From Solidesulfovibrio sp. (GTDB lineage Bacteria > Desulfobacterota > Desulfovibrionia > Desulfovibrionales > Desulfovibrionaceae): 64,000 bases of DNA. The stretch covers positions 1 to 64,000 of the forward strand of contig NZ_JBCFBA010000002.1 of the NCBI RefSeq assembly GCF_038562415.1. The letters are read 5' to 3'. Positions 19,382 through 27,356 of the stretch are shown in pieces. Position numbers and translations under genes: made by a program. The notes below the pieces were generated by a model. It saw only the letters and a list, made by a program, of their open reading frames with translations. It had not been told where the DNA came from and searched no databases. The stretch's first letter is position 1. Each line of letters starts with the position of its first letter.

Positions 19382-20173
19382 TTACGCCGGCCTTTGCGCC
19401 AGATAGGGGTGGGCGCGCACGGCGGCCAGCACTTCGGCCAGTTCGCGGTCGGCCGCGGCATGGCCGGACCGGCAGGCCTCCAGGGAGCCGGCGCCGCAGG
19501 CTTCCTGCACGGCTTTCATGGCCCGGTGCAGCCGCCTGGCCCGGATGGGCCCGGCCATGCCGGCCAAGTCGTGGGCCAGCGGCGCGGCGGCGGCGATGTC
19601 GCCCCGCTCCATGGCCCGCCGCAGGGCCTGGCGTTTGGGCTCGGCCAGTTCCAAAAACAGGTGCAGCATTTCGGTGACGAATTCCCGGCCGCTTTCGCGG
19701 GTCAGGCCGGCCAGGTCGAAGTCGGCGCAACGCCCGGGTCCCTCGCCCCCGGTCGCGGGTTTGTCGCGGCCGAGCACCCGCCATATGGCCGCCGTGATGT
19801 CGGCCGCGCGCACGGGCTTGGCCAGGTGGTCGTCCATGCCCGCCTCCAGGCTGCGGGCGCGGTCGTCGCGGGAAGTGAAGGCGGTCAGGGCCACGATGGG
19901 CACGCCCGGCGGGTTGACCGTGCCGGCCCGGCCGGCCCGGATGATCCGGGTCAGGTGCAAGCCGTCCATGTCCGGCAGTTGGATGTCCATGAGGACCACA
20001 TCGAAGGGCTGGCGGGAAAAGAGTTCGATGGCCCGCTGCCCGTCCTCGGCCATGACCGGGGCGAAGCCCATTTTGCGCAAGGCGTGAAAAAGATACAGAC
20101 GATTGACTTCGTTGTCGTCCACAACCAGCACGGACAGGGAAGACGTGCCGCCGTCCGGACCGCATCCGTTCAT
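19382..20173 (-). CDS. receiver-HPt phosphorelay protein
   Basis: This is a 263-residue protein. The receiver (about 12-135) has Asp63 (VVLMDIQLPDMDG) and the MDDHLAKPV motif common in hybrid kinases. The C-terminal HPt domain (about 155-255) has the phospho-accepting His201 in LAHDLAGMAG. It looks like the output end of a hybrid kinase without the kinase. It can take phosphate from a partner kinase and pass it on, possibly to the NtrC-type activator encoded next. AGGAG precedes the ATG at 20173 at good spacing; longer in-frame starts lack such a site. Confidence 0.88.
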   Translation of the reverse strand: MNGCGPDGGTSSLSVLVVDDNEVNRLYLFHALRKMGFAPVMAEDGQRAIELFSRQPFDVVLMDIQLPDMDGLHLTRIIRAGRAGTVNPPGVPIVALTAFTSRDDRARSLEAGMDDHLAKPVRAADITAAIWRVLGRDKPATGGEGPGRCADFDLAGLTRESGREFVTEMLHLFLELAEPKRQALRRAMERGDIAAAAPLAHDLAGMAGPIRARRLHRAMKAVQEACGAGSLEACRSGHAAADRELAEVLAAVRAHPYLAQRPA

Positions 20174-20402
20174 GACAACTCCTGCGTCAGTGGGGCGGGG
20201 CCAGGAAAAAGCATTTGCCTTGGTGTCGCCAGGGTCTACCATGAGGCGCCGCGCTTTCCTAGGGGGCTGGCGCAGGGCCCCGGGCTGGCTCCACAAAGCA
20301 TGGAACCCGCGTCCGGCGAGGGCCGCCGGGCTGGCCAGGGCCAATGGCGTGGTTATTGCTTTTAAAAAACAGGCCCGCCCGTGGCCGCCTCCCGGAGGAG
20401 AC

Positions 20403-21296
20403 ATGGAACCCGATACCCTGGGGCCCTATTGGCGCCAGTTGCTGGAGCGCGCCGCGCCGGACGGCGGATTTGCCGCCGCGCCGGCCGGCCCCTCCCGGCC
20501 CGACGCCACGGCCTGGGCGGCCATGGCCCTCCACGCCGGCGGCGGCCCGCCCGAGATGGTCACGGCCGCCCGGGGCACCCTGGCCGGGGCGCAAACCCCG
20601 GACGGCCGCGTGCCCTATCTGCCCGAGCGGCCGGAAACCGGCTGGCCCACGGCCCTGGCCCTGGCCGCCTGGCTGCCCGACCCCGATTTCACCGACCAGG
20701 CGGCCCGGGCCGCCGCCTGGCTGCTGGGCCATCCGGGCAAGGCCTGGCCAGGGGACAAAAACGGCATCTTCGGCCACGATACGAGCCTTGCGGGCTGGAA
20801 CTGGATCGAGGGCACCCATTCGTGGGTGGAGCCCACGGCGCAGGTCATGCTGGCCCTGTCCGCCCTTCCCGCGCCGCCCGAGCCGGCCCTGGCCGAGGGC
20901 GCCCGGTTGCTCGTCGACCGCCAGTTGCCGGGCGGCGGCTGGAACTACGGCAACACCCGGGTGTTCCGCAACATCCTGCTGCCCATTCCCGAATGCACCG
21001 GCCATGCCCTGGCCGCCCTGGCCGGACGGGCCGAACCGGAGACGGTGGCGGCCAGCCTGGCCTATCTGGCCGGCCCGGACTGCGCCTCCCCGACCCCCCT
21101 GGCCGCGGCCTGGCGGGCCTTCGGGCTGGGGGCCTGGGGCCGGGCGGACGCGGCGGTCCTGGGGAACCTGGCCGTGACCCTGGCGCGACAGGAACGCCAC
21201 GGCCCCTACGACACGGCGCTTGTGGCCCAACTGCTGGCCGCCGCCGCCAGCCGGGGACGGTTTTCCGCCATCGTGGCAAGGAGTGCCCATGCCTGA
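20403..21296 (+). CDS. prenyltransferase/squalene-cyclase-repeat protein
   Basis: This 297-residue protein is built of alpha-alpha barrel repeats like those of terpenoid cyclases and protein prenyltransferases: GGFAAA, DGRVPYL and GGGWNYGNTRVF fall at repeat spacing. It is much shorter than a squalene-hopene cyclase (about 630 residues) and shows no DxDD motif, so cyclase activity is unlikely. No signal peptide is visible. GGAGGAG precedes the ATG. It overlaps the Tat-exported DUF362 gene by 8 bases, so the two products probably act together. The substrate is unknown. Confidence 0.75.
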   Translation: MEPDTLGPYWRQLLERAAPDGGFAAAPAGPSRPDATAWAAMALHAGGGPPEMVTAARGTLAGAQTPDGRVPYLPERPETGWPTALALAAWLPDPDFTDQAARAAAWLLGHPGKAWPGDKNGIFGHDTSLAGWNWIEGTHSWVEPTAQVMLALSALPAPPEPALAEGARLLVDRQLPGGGWNYGNTRVFRNILLPIPECTGHALAALAGRAEPETVAASLAYLAGPDCASPTPLAAAWRAFGLGAWGRADAAVLGNLAVTLARQERHGPYDTALVAQLLAAAASRGRFSAIVARSAHA

Positions 21297-22317
21297 TCCG
21301 AGAGACGGCCCAACCGCCGGCCTGAGCCGCCGGCAGGCCCTCAAGCTGCTGGGCGCGGCCGGCCTGGTCGCCGCCGGCGCGGCGGCCGGCTGCAAGGCGC
21401 CGGCCCCGGGCGCCGACATGGCCCCCGCCGTTTTCGTGGCCAAGGCGGCCGATTACACCGTCGAGCTGGGCGCGATCCTGCGCCGGGGACTGGCCGAACT
21501 GGGCCTGGGCCGGACGGAGGTCGCCGGCAAGCGCGTGCTGCTCAAACCCAATCTGGTCGAACCCCATGCCGGGGCCGGCCACATCAACACCCATCCGCTG
21601 GTGGTGCGGGCGGCGGCCGAGGCCTTCCTGGCCCTGGGCGCGGCCGCGGTGACCGTGGCCGAGGGGGCGGGCCATCGCCGCGACAGCTGGCTGGTCCTGG
21701 AGGAGTCGGGCCTGGGCGAGGTGCTGGCCGAGGACCGGCTGCCCTTTGCCGACCTCAATACCGGGCCGGTCCACATGGCGAAAAACCTGGGCGGCGTCAG
21801 CAAGCTCGGCGACCTGTGGCTGCCCGACGCCCTGGCCCGGGCCGATTTCGTGGTGTCCGTGGCCAAGATGAAGATCCACCACTGGGCCGGGGTGACGCTG
21901 TCCATGAAAAACCTCTTCGGTGTCATGCCCGGGACGATCTACGGCTGGCCGAAAAACGTCCTGCACTTCGCCGGCATCGAGCCCGCGATCCTGGATATCG
22001 CCGCCACGGTGCGCCCGGACCTGGCCATCGTGGACGGCATCGTCGGCATGGAGGGCGACGGCCCCATCATGGGCGATCCCGTGGCCGCCGGGGTCCTGGT
22101 CATGGGGCGCAACGGCCTGGCCGTGGACGCCACCTGCTGCCGGATCATGGGCGTGGACCCGGCGCGCATCGGCTATCTGCGCCGGGCCGACGGCGTCCTG
22201 GGGACCATCGAGGCCGGCCGCATCCGGCAGCGCGGCGAGGAGCCCGCCTCGGTGCGCCGGGATTTCGCCCTGCTCGATTTCGTGCCGGCCCATGGCGGCA
22301 TCCGGCTTGCGCCCTAG
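21289..22317 (+). CDS. Tat-exported DUF362 lipoprotein
   Basis: This is a 342-residue protein. The N-terminus carries a twin-arginine signal (SRRQALKLL) and a lipobox ending in AAGC, so it should be exported folded and lipid-anchored. The rest is a DUF362 domain, with LLKPNLVEPH, KMKIHHWAGVTLSMKNLFG and IVDGIVGMEGDGP as family hallmarks. Unlike many DUF362 proteins it has no ferredoxin-type cysteine clusters. AAGGAG precedes the ATG, which lies inside the end of the cyclase-like gene. Function unknown; folded export suggests a bound cofactor or metal. Confidence 0.88.
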   Translation: MPDPRDGPTAGLSRRQALKLLGAAGLVAAGAAAGCKAPAPGADMAPAVFVAKAADYTVELGAILRRGLAELGLGRTEVAGKRVLLKPNLVEPHAGAGHINTHPLVVRAAAEAFLALGAAAVTVAEGAGHRRDSWLVLEESGLGEVLAEDRLPFADLNTGPVHMAKNLGGVSKLGDLWLPDALARADFVVSVAKMKIHHWAGVTLSMKNLFGVMPGTIYGWPKNVLHFAGIEPAILDIAATVRPDLAIVDGIVGMEGDGPIMGDPVAAGVLVMGRNGLAVDATCCRIMGVDPARIGYLRRADGVLGTIEAGRIRQRGEEPASVRRDFALLDFVPAHGGIRLAP

Positions 22318-22366
22318 GGACCCAGGTTCCCGTTGCATCGCCCGGGCAGTATGCTAGCCTTGGCCG

Positions 22367-23248
22367 ATGCGTGCTCCATTGCCTCGTGTCGCCCGTTTCC
22401 GGTGCCGGCGGTTGCTGGCGGCCCTGGGCCTTTGCCTGGCCTTTTGGATTGCCGGGGCGGGCTGTTCCCCGGGCGGCGGGGCCGGGCTGCTCGACGTCCA
22501 CTCCGGGGCGCGCCTGTCCCTGGCCCAGGCGGCCGGGGAACTGGCCGGCAGCCGGTTGGTGGTGGTGGGCGAGGACCACTCCCGGCCGGCCCACCGCCGC
22601 TTCCAGGCGGCGCTGATCCGGGCGCTGGCCGGGACCGGGGCCGGGGTGGCCGTGGGCCTGGAGATGTTTCCGGCCTCGGCCCAGGCGCTCCTGGACGGCT
22701 ACGGGGCCGGGACCGTGGACGAGGCCGCCGTGGAAAAGGCCTTCGCGGCCTATTGGGGCCAGGGCTGGGAGTCGTACCGGGAGGTGCTGCGGGCTTGCCG
22801 CGAGTTGGGGCTGCCGCTGGTCGGCCTCAACGTCCCCCGGGAGGTCGTGCGCAAGGTGGCCCGGGAGGGCTTCGCCGCCCTGTCGCCCGGGGAGCGGGGG
22901 GCGCTGCCCATGGTGGCCTGCCGGGTGGACCGGGAATACGAGGCGTTCCTGCGGCGGGTGGCCGGGGATCACGGCGTCGGGCTCGATTTCCGCAAGTTCT
23001 GCGAGGCCCAACTCGTCTGGGACACGGCCATGGCCGTGGCCGCCAGGGACGCCCTGGCCGCCCATCCCGGGAGGCTCTTGGTGGTGCTGTGCGGCGCCAG
23101 CCACGCCTGGAAGCCGGCCGTGCCGCACCAGTTGCGCCAGCTCGCCCCGCAGCTTTCGCTTCGCGTCGTCCTGCCCGAGGCCCCCGGCCGGCTGGAGCCG
23201 GCCACGGCCGGCCCCGGCGACTGCGACTACCTGGCCCTGGGGCTGTGA
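22367..23248 (+). CDS. ChaN-family lipoprotein
   Basis: This is a 293-residue protein with a signal peptide and lipobox (AGAGC at about 33). The domain matches ChaN/EreA-like proteins: VVVGEDHSRPAHR, VGLEMFPASAQ and the later WDTAMA and VVLCGASHAWK. ChaN of Campylobacter binds haem as a dimer, so a role in iron or haem handling is possible but not shown here. It starts 49 bases after the DUF362 gene on the same strand and may belong to the same transcript. Confidence 0.82.
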   Translation: MRAPLPRVARFRCRRLLAALGLCLAFWIAGAGCSPGGGAGLLDVHSGARLSLAQAAGELAGSRLVVVGEDHSRPAHRRFQAALIRALAGTGAGVAVGLEMFPASAQALLDGYGAGTVDEAAVEKAFAAYWGQGWESYREVLRACRELGLPLVGLNVPREVVRKVAREGFAALSPGERGALPMVACRVDREYEAFLRRVAGDHGVGLDFRKFCEAQLVWDTAMAVAARDALAAHPGRLLVVLCGASHAWKPAVPHQLRQLAPQLSLRVVLPEAPGRLEPATAGPGDCDYLALGL

Positions 23249-23251
23249 GGC

Positions 23252-23500
23252 CTACCAGGCCAGCGGGCTCGTCCAGTCGGAGAAAAACCGGTACAGCGCC
23301 CATTCGTCCACGGCCAGGCCGCCGGGCAGGATGCAGTTGCCCACCTGGCCCGTGGCCGTGTCGTTGATGACGAGCGTGCCGCCGGCCTCCACGCAAAACG
23401 TCGAGGCCGGGTTGGGCAGGCCCACCAACTGGGCCGGGGCCGGAACGGCGGTCAGGGCCAGCAGCGACAGGGCCGCGGCGAGGATCAGGAAGCGGTGCAT
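23252..23500 (-). CDS. small DUF333-family secreted protein
   Basis: This is an 82-residue protein with a signal peptide (about 1-24) followed by one DUF333 motif: NPASTFCVEAGGTL ... GNCILPGG ... DEWALYRFF. DUF333 proteins are small periplasmic or secreted proteins, sometimes annotated as putative hemolysins without good evidence. The two cysteines at conserved positions could form a disulfide. It ends 4 bases from the end of the convergent ChaN-like gene. Confidence 0.8.
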   Translation of the reverse strand: MHRFLILAAALSLLALTAVPAPAQLVGLPNPASTFCVEAGGTLVINDTATGQVGNCILPGGLAVDEWALYRFFSDWTSPLAW

Positions 23501-23565
23501 GGCGTCTCCGAGCTCGCGGATTCCTTGGGGATCCGGCTGCGGTTGACGGGGGGTCGGCCGCGTGT

Positions 23566-23605
23566 CGCGTTCCCGAAATCCGCGCCTGCGGATTTCGGGA
23601 ACGCG
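23566..23605 (-). terminator. 18-bp hairpin between formyltransferase and DUF333 genes
   Basis: A perfect 18-bp inverted repeat (arms 23566-23583 and 23588-23605) has the loop GCCT. It lies 15 bases beyond the stop of the formyltransferase gene and upstream of the DUF333 gene, both on the minus strand. It is the longest perfect stem in the window. A terminator is likely, although no U tract follows. Confidence 0.6.
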
Positions 23606-23620
23606 CAACGGAACGCCACC

Positions 23621-24604
23621 CTAGGCCTGCGGGGCATCCTGGGGCGGCCGGGGGAAGACGGCCAGTTTGGGGCTGCCGGGCACGGGCTGGCCCTTGCAAT
23701 AGGCTTCGACGCGGTGCGGCCGTCCGTCGCGCAGGTGCCCGGGCACGCTCCAGCTGAAGCCGGAGTGGCCGTCGCCGAAGCCGGCCTCGCACACGTCCGG
23801 GCGAAACTCGTCGGCCGTGAGCAGATAGTCCCGGCCGTCCACCACCAGCTTGACTTCCTGGCGCACGGACGGGGCGTTGGCGTCCCGGACCCAGCCGAGG
23901 ATACGCTCGGGTTGGGGCGGATCGAGGTGGCCGAGGACGCCACCCGGGGCCTCCATCACGAAACGCAGGCCGTGCAGGGTCAGGGAGAATTCCACCGGCC
24001 CGGGAGGCCCGAAACTGTTGAGGCGGTGTTCCAGGTCCTCGCGGCTCATGTCCGCGCTCAACTGGCACATTTTCGTGAAGTCGTCGGCCGTGCGGCGCTG
24101 TCCGCCCCAGGCGCGCCGGGAGGTGGCGGACAGGGGCGCCTCGCGCGTGAGCGCCGGGGCGGTGCGGCTGAAAAGCAGCGCCAGGGCCTGCCTGGCCACG
24201 TTGCCGTAGCCCGGGCGGTCCTTGGCCGAGGTCACCGGCAGGAGCTCGCAATCGATGATCTCGCCCGCGTCCACCTGGGGCGCCATGACGTGGAGGGTGG
24301 CGCCGAAGGTCTTGGCCCGCTCGAAACAGGCCCAGGCCTCGGGCGCGGTGCCGGGATAGTCGGGCGAGCCGGGATGGAAATTGTAGGCGCCCAGGCTGAA
24401 GGCCGCCAGGCAGTCGGCCGGCACGATCACCGGGGACAGGTAGGAAATCAGCCGGGACTTGGGCCCCAGGCTGGGGATGAGCTCCCGCAGCGAGGGGAGG
24501 TCGAGCAGGTGATGCACCGTGACGGCAAGCCCGTGGGCGCCGAGGATCTGGCGCAACGAAAGCGCGTCATCATTGGAGGAGAGCAGAACGATATCGATAG
24601 CCAT
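23621..24604 (-). CDS. formyltransferase-family protein, probably sugar-modifying
   Basis: This is a 327-residue protein. The N-terminal half is a formyltransferase domain with the catalytic residues in place: Asn75 and His77 in YNFHPGSPDYPG and Asp112 in VDAGEII. It differs from tRNA formyltransferase in the C-terminal half, where residues about 235-315 form a beta module with DGRDYLLTADEFRPD, GDGHSGFSW, DGRPHRV and a final PGSP. Similar modules occur twice in the TPR protein at 52 kb within the glycosyltransferase block. A role in formylating a nucleotide sugar is therefore inferred; the formyl donor would be a folate. Confidence 0.78.
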   Translation of the reverse strand: MAIDIVLLSSNDDALSLRQILGAHGLAVTVHHLLDLPSLRELIPSLGPKSRLISYLSPVIVPADCLAAFSLGAYNFHPGSPDYPGTAPEAWACFERAKTFGATLHVMAPQVDAGEIIDCELLPVTSAKDRPGYGNVARQALALLFSRTAPALTREAPLSATSRRAWGGQRRTADDFTKMCQLSADMSREDLEHRLNSFGPPGPVEFSLTLHGLRFVMEAPGGVLGHLDPPQPERILGWVRDANAPSVRQEVKLVVDGRDYLLTADEFRPDVCEAGFGDGHSGFSWSVPGHLRDGRPHRVEAYCKGQPVPGSPKLAVFPRPPQDAPQA

Positions 24605-24716
24605 GTCGAATCCTCCGCGTCGGTCGCGGGATAGCGGCGCGGATCATTGCGCCATGTCCGGAAAATAACGGTGACGGAGTGTCCGGTCAAGCCGTGGGCC
24701 GCCGCGGCCGGCCGGG

Positions 24717-25487
24717 CTACTTTTTGACCTTGTCGAAGGTGACGTTGCCCGTCCCGGCGGTCGAATACCGCAACGCGTCCACCTGGCCGTCGGCGCCGAA
24801 CACCAACTGGAAGTTGTGGACATTGCCCGTCGCGTCGGCGCCGTCGTAGATCGCGTACAGCAGATGCCGCATGGGAATGTTCTGGTTGTCCTTGGTCAGG
24901 ACGATGCCGTCCGCGCTCTGGCTCAGGCGCAACTGGCCCAGGGTCGGGTGTTTGTAGGCACCGGCGGCATGCCGGTCGATATCATAGGCCCGGAATTTCG
25001 CGGAGTGTTTCGGGGTGGTTGGGCCGGTCGCCTCGCCGGAAGGGGCGGCCTCGGCCGTGGCGTCCGGGGCGGGTTGGCGCGGCGGCGCGGTGTCGGACGC
25101 GGCCGTGGCCTGGGCCGGTTCGGCGCGTGACGGGCTGGCCTCGGCCTTGGCCGGTTGGCCGGCCTCGGGCCGGGCCGGCGCGGCCGTGGACGTTGCTTGC
25201 GCGGCCTTGGCCGCCGCCGGCGATTCGGTGACGGGCAGACGCAGGATATGGCCCGGGGTCAACCGGTCGGGATGGCTGAGGGCGTTGGCGCGGACCAGGG
25301 CGTCCGGCGAAAAGCCGAGCTTGCGGGCGATGCGGCCCAACGTGTCGCCGCTTTGCACGGTATAGGTCCCGGCGTCGGCCTGGCCCGTGTCGGGAGCGGC
25401 CGGAAGCTCGGTTCGGGCCGGGACGGGCAGGGCGAGAAGCGCCACGACCGCAACCGGCGGCAACAGACGGGCAAAAGGAATGGGCAT
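24717..25487 (-). CDS. secreted LysM-domain protein
   Basis: This is a 256-residue protein with a signal peptide (about 1-27). One LysM domain follows (about 41-86: YTVQSGDTLGRIARKLG ... ILRLPV), then a Pro/Ala-rich linker (about 87-155), then a C-terminal domain of about 95 residues with GQLRLSQSADGIVL that I do not recognise. LysM binds peptidoglycan, so the protein should sit in the periplasm. There is no clear ribosome binding site before the ATG, but a good promoter lies at 25550-25578. The TTG 45 bases upstream is a less likely start. Confidence 0.8.
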   Translation of the reverse strand: MPIPFARLLPPVAVVALLALPVPARTELPAAPDTGQADAGTYTVQSGDTLGRIARKLGFSPDALVRANALSHPDRLTPGHILRLPVTESPAAAKAAQATSTAAPARPEAGQPAKAEASPSRAEPAQATAASDTAPPRQPAPDATAEAAPSGEATGPTTPKHSAKFRAYDIDRHAAGAYKHPTLGQLRLSQSADGIVLTKDNQNIPMRHLLYAIYDGADATGNVHNFQLVFGADGQVDALRYSTAGTGNVTFDKVKK

Positions 25488-25549
25488 GATGGAAAATCCG
25501 AAACAAACGTTGAGGTTGGCTCGGTACGACAAGTCGGTACGTTTCCCGC

Positions 25550-25578
25550 ACTATAGGGAAAAGAGCCTTGCCTGACAA
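25550..25578 (-). promoter_or_regulatory. sigma-70 promoter of the LysM gene
   Basis: On the minus strand TTGTCA (25573-25578) and TATAGT (25550-25555) are separated by exactly 17 bases. Both boxes match five of six consensus bases. It lies 62 bases upstream of the LysM start codon, giving a leader of roughly 55 bases. This is one of the two clearest promoters in the window. Confidence 0.6.
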
Positions 25579-25954
25579 TGCGAAAAACCGGCCGTCCCCG
25601 GGGGCCTTTACGGCAGGGCGGCCCTGCGCCCGATTCTTGCCAAGGGACTTGCCTTCCGGCCGGTTAACCCTTACCTGTTGGAGCGGCTGGGATGTCGCGG
25701 CAGTGGCGCCCCGGTGGAGTAGAGAAGACGCCGTTCGGATCGTATGCTTGGCGTCCCGGCTGGCCCCGGCCCCGGGGCGTTCGTTCGTTTGTGGGCGAGG
25801 CCGCGCGCTTTCGCCGCATGGCGACCTTCCATCCCCGGTCTTCCCCGCAACCTGTTCCCGTCGCGCCCGACCACCCCGTGCCTCCGGCGTGGCCGGCCGG
25901 TTTGATCGCGGCCCGACGGCCCGCACGCTCGGCAAGGGAGAAAAGACCCACTCT
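25579..25954. other. intergenic region upstream of the membrane-protein operon
   Basis: About 375 bases lie between the LysM promoter and the next plus-strand gene. A plus frame is open from 25568, but its product is Arg/Pro/Ser-rich with no domain and no ribosome binding site, so I take it as noncoding. No terminator, repeat or convincing plus-strand promoter was seen. Confidence 0.5.
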
Positions 25955-26719
25955 ATGGACAACCCGCAAGGCAACGAGAAGACCGGAACGGGCGGCGACG
26001 CCCGCCTGGCCGGCTTCGGCATGTCCCTTTCCGACAAGGAAAAAAAGAACCTGCTCACCTTCCTTTCCATCGGGGTCATCCTGGTGGAGTTCGCCGTGAC
26101 CATCGCCGCCGTGTGCTACGGCATCATCAATTCCCAAAAACTGCCCGACGGCACCGTCCAGTTCCGTTTCCCCTGGATTCCCTACGGCGTCGCCCTGATC
26201 CTGGCCCCGGTGGCCATCATGTTCGTGGTCAACATCATCGGCATGGGATTCACCCGCTTTTTTAGGGGCGAGCCCCATTTCGACGAGGAAAGCCTGGGAT
26301 TCGTGCCCGAACGCCTGCGACGGCTCATCCGCCTGTCGCGAGGGTTGCCCACCATCATCCTGCTCGGCGGCCTGATCCTTCTGGGCGTGGCCCTGTACTA
26401 CCTCGACGCCGTCATCCAGATGCTGCTGCGCGTTGGCGACCACGTGGAGGTCATCGCGCCCTGGGTCATGGTCGGGCTCGTGGTGGCCTGGTGCCTGAGC
26501 TACCTCGTGCGCATGTGGTTTCTCTACAAGACCCGGCGCATGCAGGAGGAATACGCCTTCCGCCGCGAGGTGCTCGAACGCACGGGCATCGTCATCGTGG
26601 ACGGGCAAAAGCACATCGCCGCCGACGGCCGCCTCATCGGCGAACAGCCCAGCCTGCCCGGCCGCGTCATCGACGTGCTGCCGCCCGGCGAATCCGACGC
26701 CGACAAGGACGCCCCATGA
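25955..26719 (+). CDS. four-helix membrane protein of unknown function
   Basis: This is a 254-residue inner-membrane protein with four predicted membrane segments (about 33-58, 72-97, 130-155 and 168-192). Helices 2 and 3 are joined by a hydrophilic loop, and a cytoplasmic C-terminal tail of about 60 residues contains GIVIVDGQKHIAADGRLIGEQ, a pattern of short beta strands. I do not recognise a family. It overlaps the next gene by four bases (ATGA), so the two are co-translated. AAGGGAG lies rather far (14 bases) upstream of the ATG. Confidence 0.75.
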   Translation: MDNPQGNEKTGTGGDARLAGFGMSLSDKEKKNLLTFLSIGVILVEFAVTIAAVCYGIINSQKLPDGTVQFRFPWIPYGVALILAPVAIMFVVNIIGMGFTRFFRGEPHFDEESLGFVPERLRRLIRLSRGLPTIILLGGLILLGVALYYLDAVIQMLLRVGDHVEVIAPWVMVGLVVAWCLSYLVRMWFLYKTRRMQEEYAFRREVLERTGIVIVDGQKHIAADGRLIGEQPSLPGRVIDVLPPGESDADKDAP

Positions 26720-27225
26720 CCGCATCCGAAAAAACCGCCGAAGCCCTGCGCGAAACCGCCCGGCGGGCGTTGTTGCGCCGCGTGGCCAAAACCGCCGACG
26801 CCGGCCGGGCCGAGGCCCTGGCCGCCTTCGTCGGCCTGACCCGGCCCGATCTCGGACCGGAGGCCGCGGCGGTCATCGCCGAGAAAACGCCGCGCCTTCT
26901 GCCGGGGCTCACGGAAAAATGGGTCGGCCTGTTCGTGGACCGGCTTTTCGAAACCGTGCCCCGGGAGCAGATCGCCATCCTGTGCGACGGCAGCGAGGAA
27001 AACGAGGCCGCCCTGGCCCTGGCCTACGTCATGTTCCTCGAATCCGAGCGCATGGAGCGGCAGATGGCCGAGGATCTGGCCGCCTGCGACCTGCCCGTGG
27101 GCGAGGACGGCTGCGACCTGGCCGCCGACGTCTGCCGCCGCCTGGCCATGGTCGAGGAACGGCGCCGCCAGGCCGACCACGAAAAGGCCGCCGCCTACAA
27201 GCGCTCCCGGCGCGACCTCCAGTGA
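26716..27225 (+). CDS. soluble helical protein of unknown function
   Basis: This is a 169-residue, charged, mostly helical protein without signal peptide or membrane segment. It is rich in Ala, Glu, Arg and Leu and ends in a basic tail (AAYKRSRRDLQ). I recognise no domain. Its ATG overlaps the TGA of the membrane-protein gene, which strongly suggests that it works at the membrane with that protein. Confidence 0.7.
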   Translation: MTASEKTAEALRETARRALLRRVAKTADAGRAEALAAFVGLTRPDLGPEAAAVIAEKTPRLLPGLTEKWVGLFVDRLFETVPREQIAILCDGSEENEAALALAYVMFLESERMERQMAEDLAACDLPVGEDGCDLAADVCRRLAMVEERRRQADHEKAAAYKRSRRDLQ

Positions 27226-27356
27226 CCCCGTTTCACCCCGAGGGCGATGGCCCCCCGGCAACCGCCCCCTTTCGCCCGGGGGAGGGGCGCGCCGACCGGC
27301 CGGTGCCCGGGCCCGCCCCGTGCCTGCCCCGGCCAACGGCCGGAGCCTGAGAGGCT

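Noticed and set aside
25568-25954. N-terminal extension of the membrane-protein frame
   Set aside because: The extra 129 residues are Arg/Pro/Ser-rich without structure, and a convincing protein begins only at ATG 25955.
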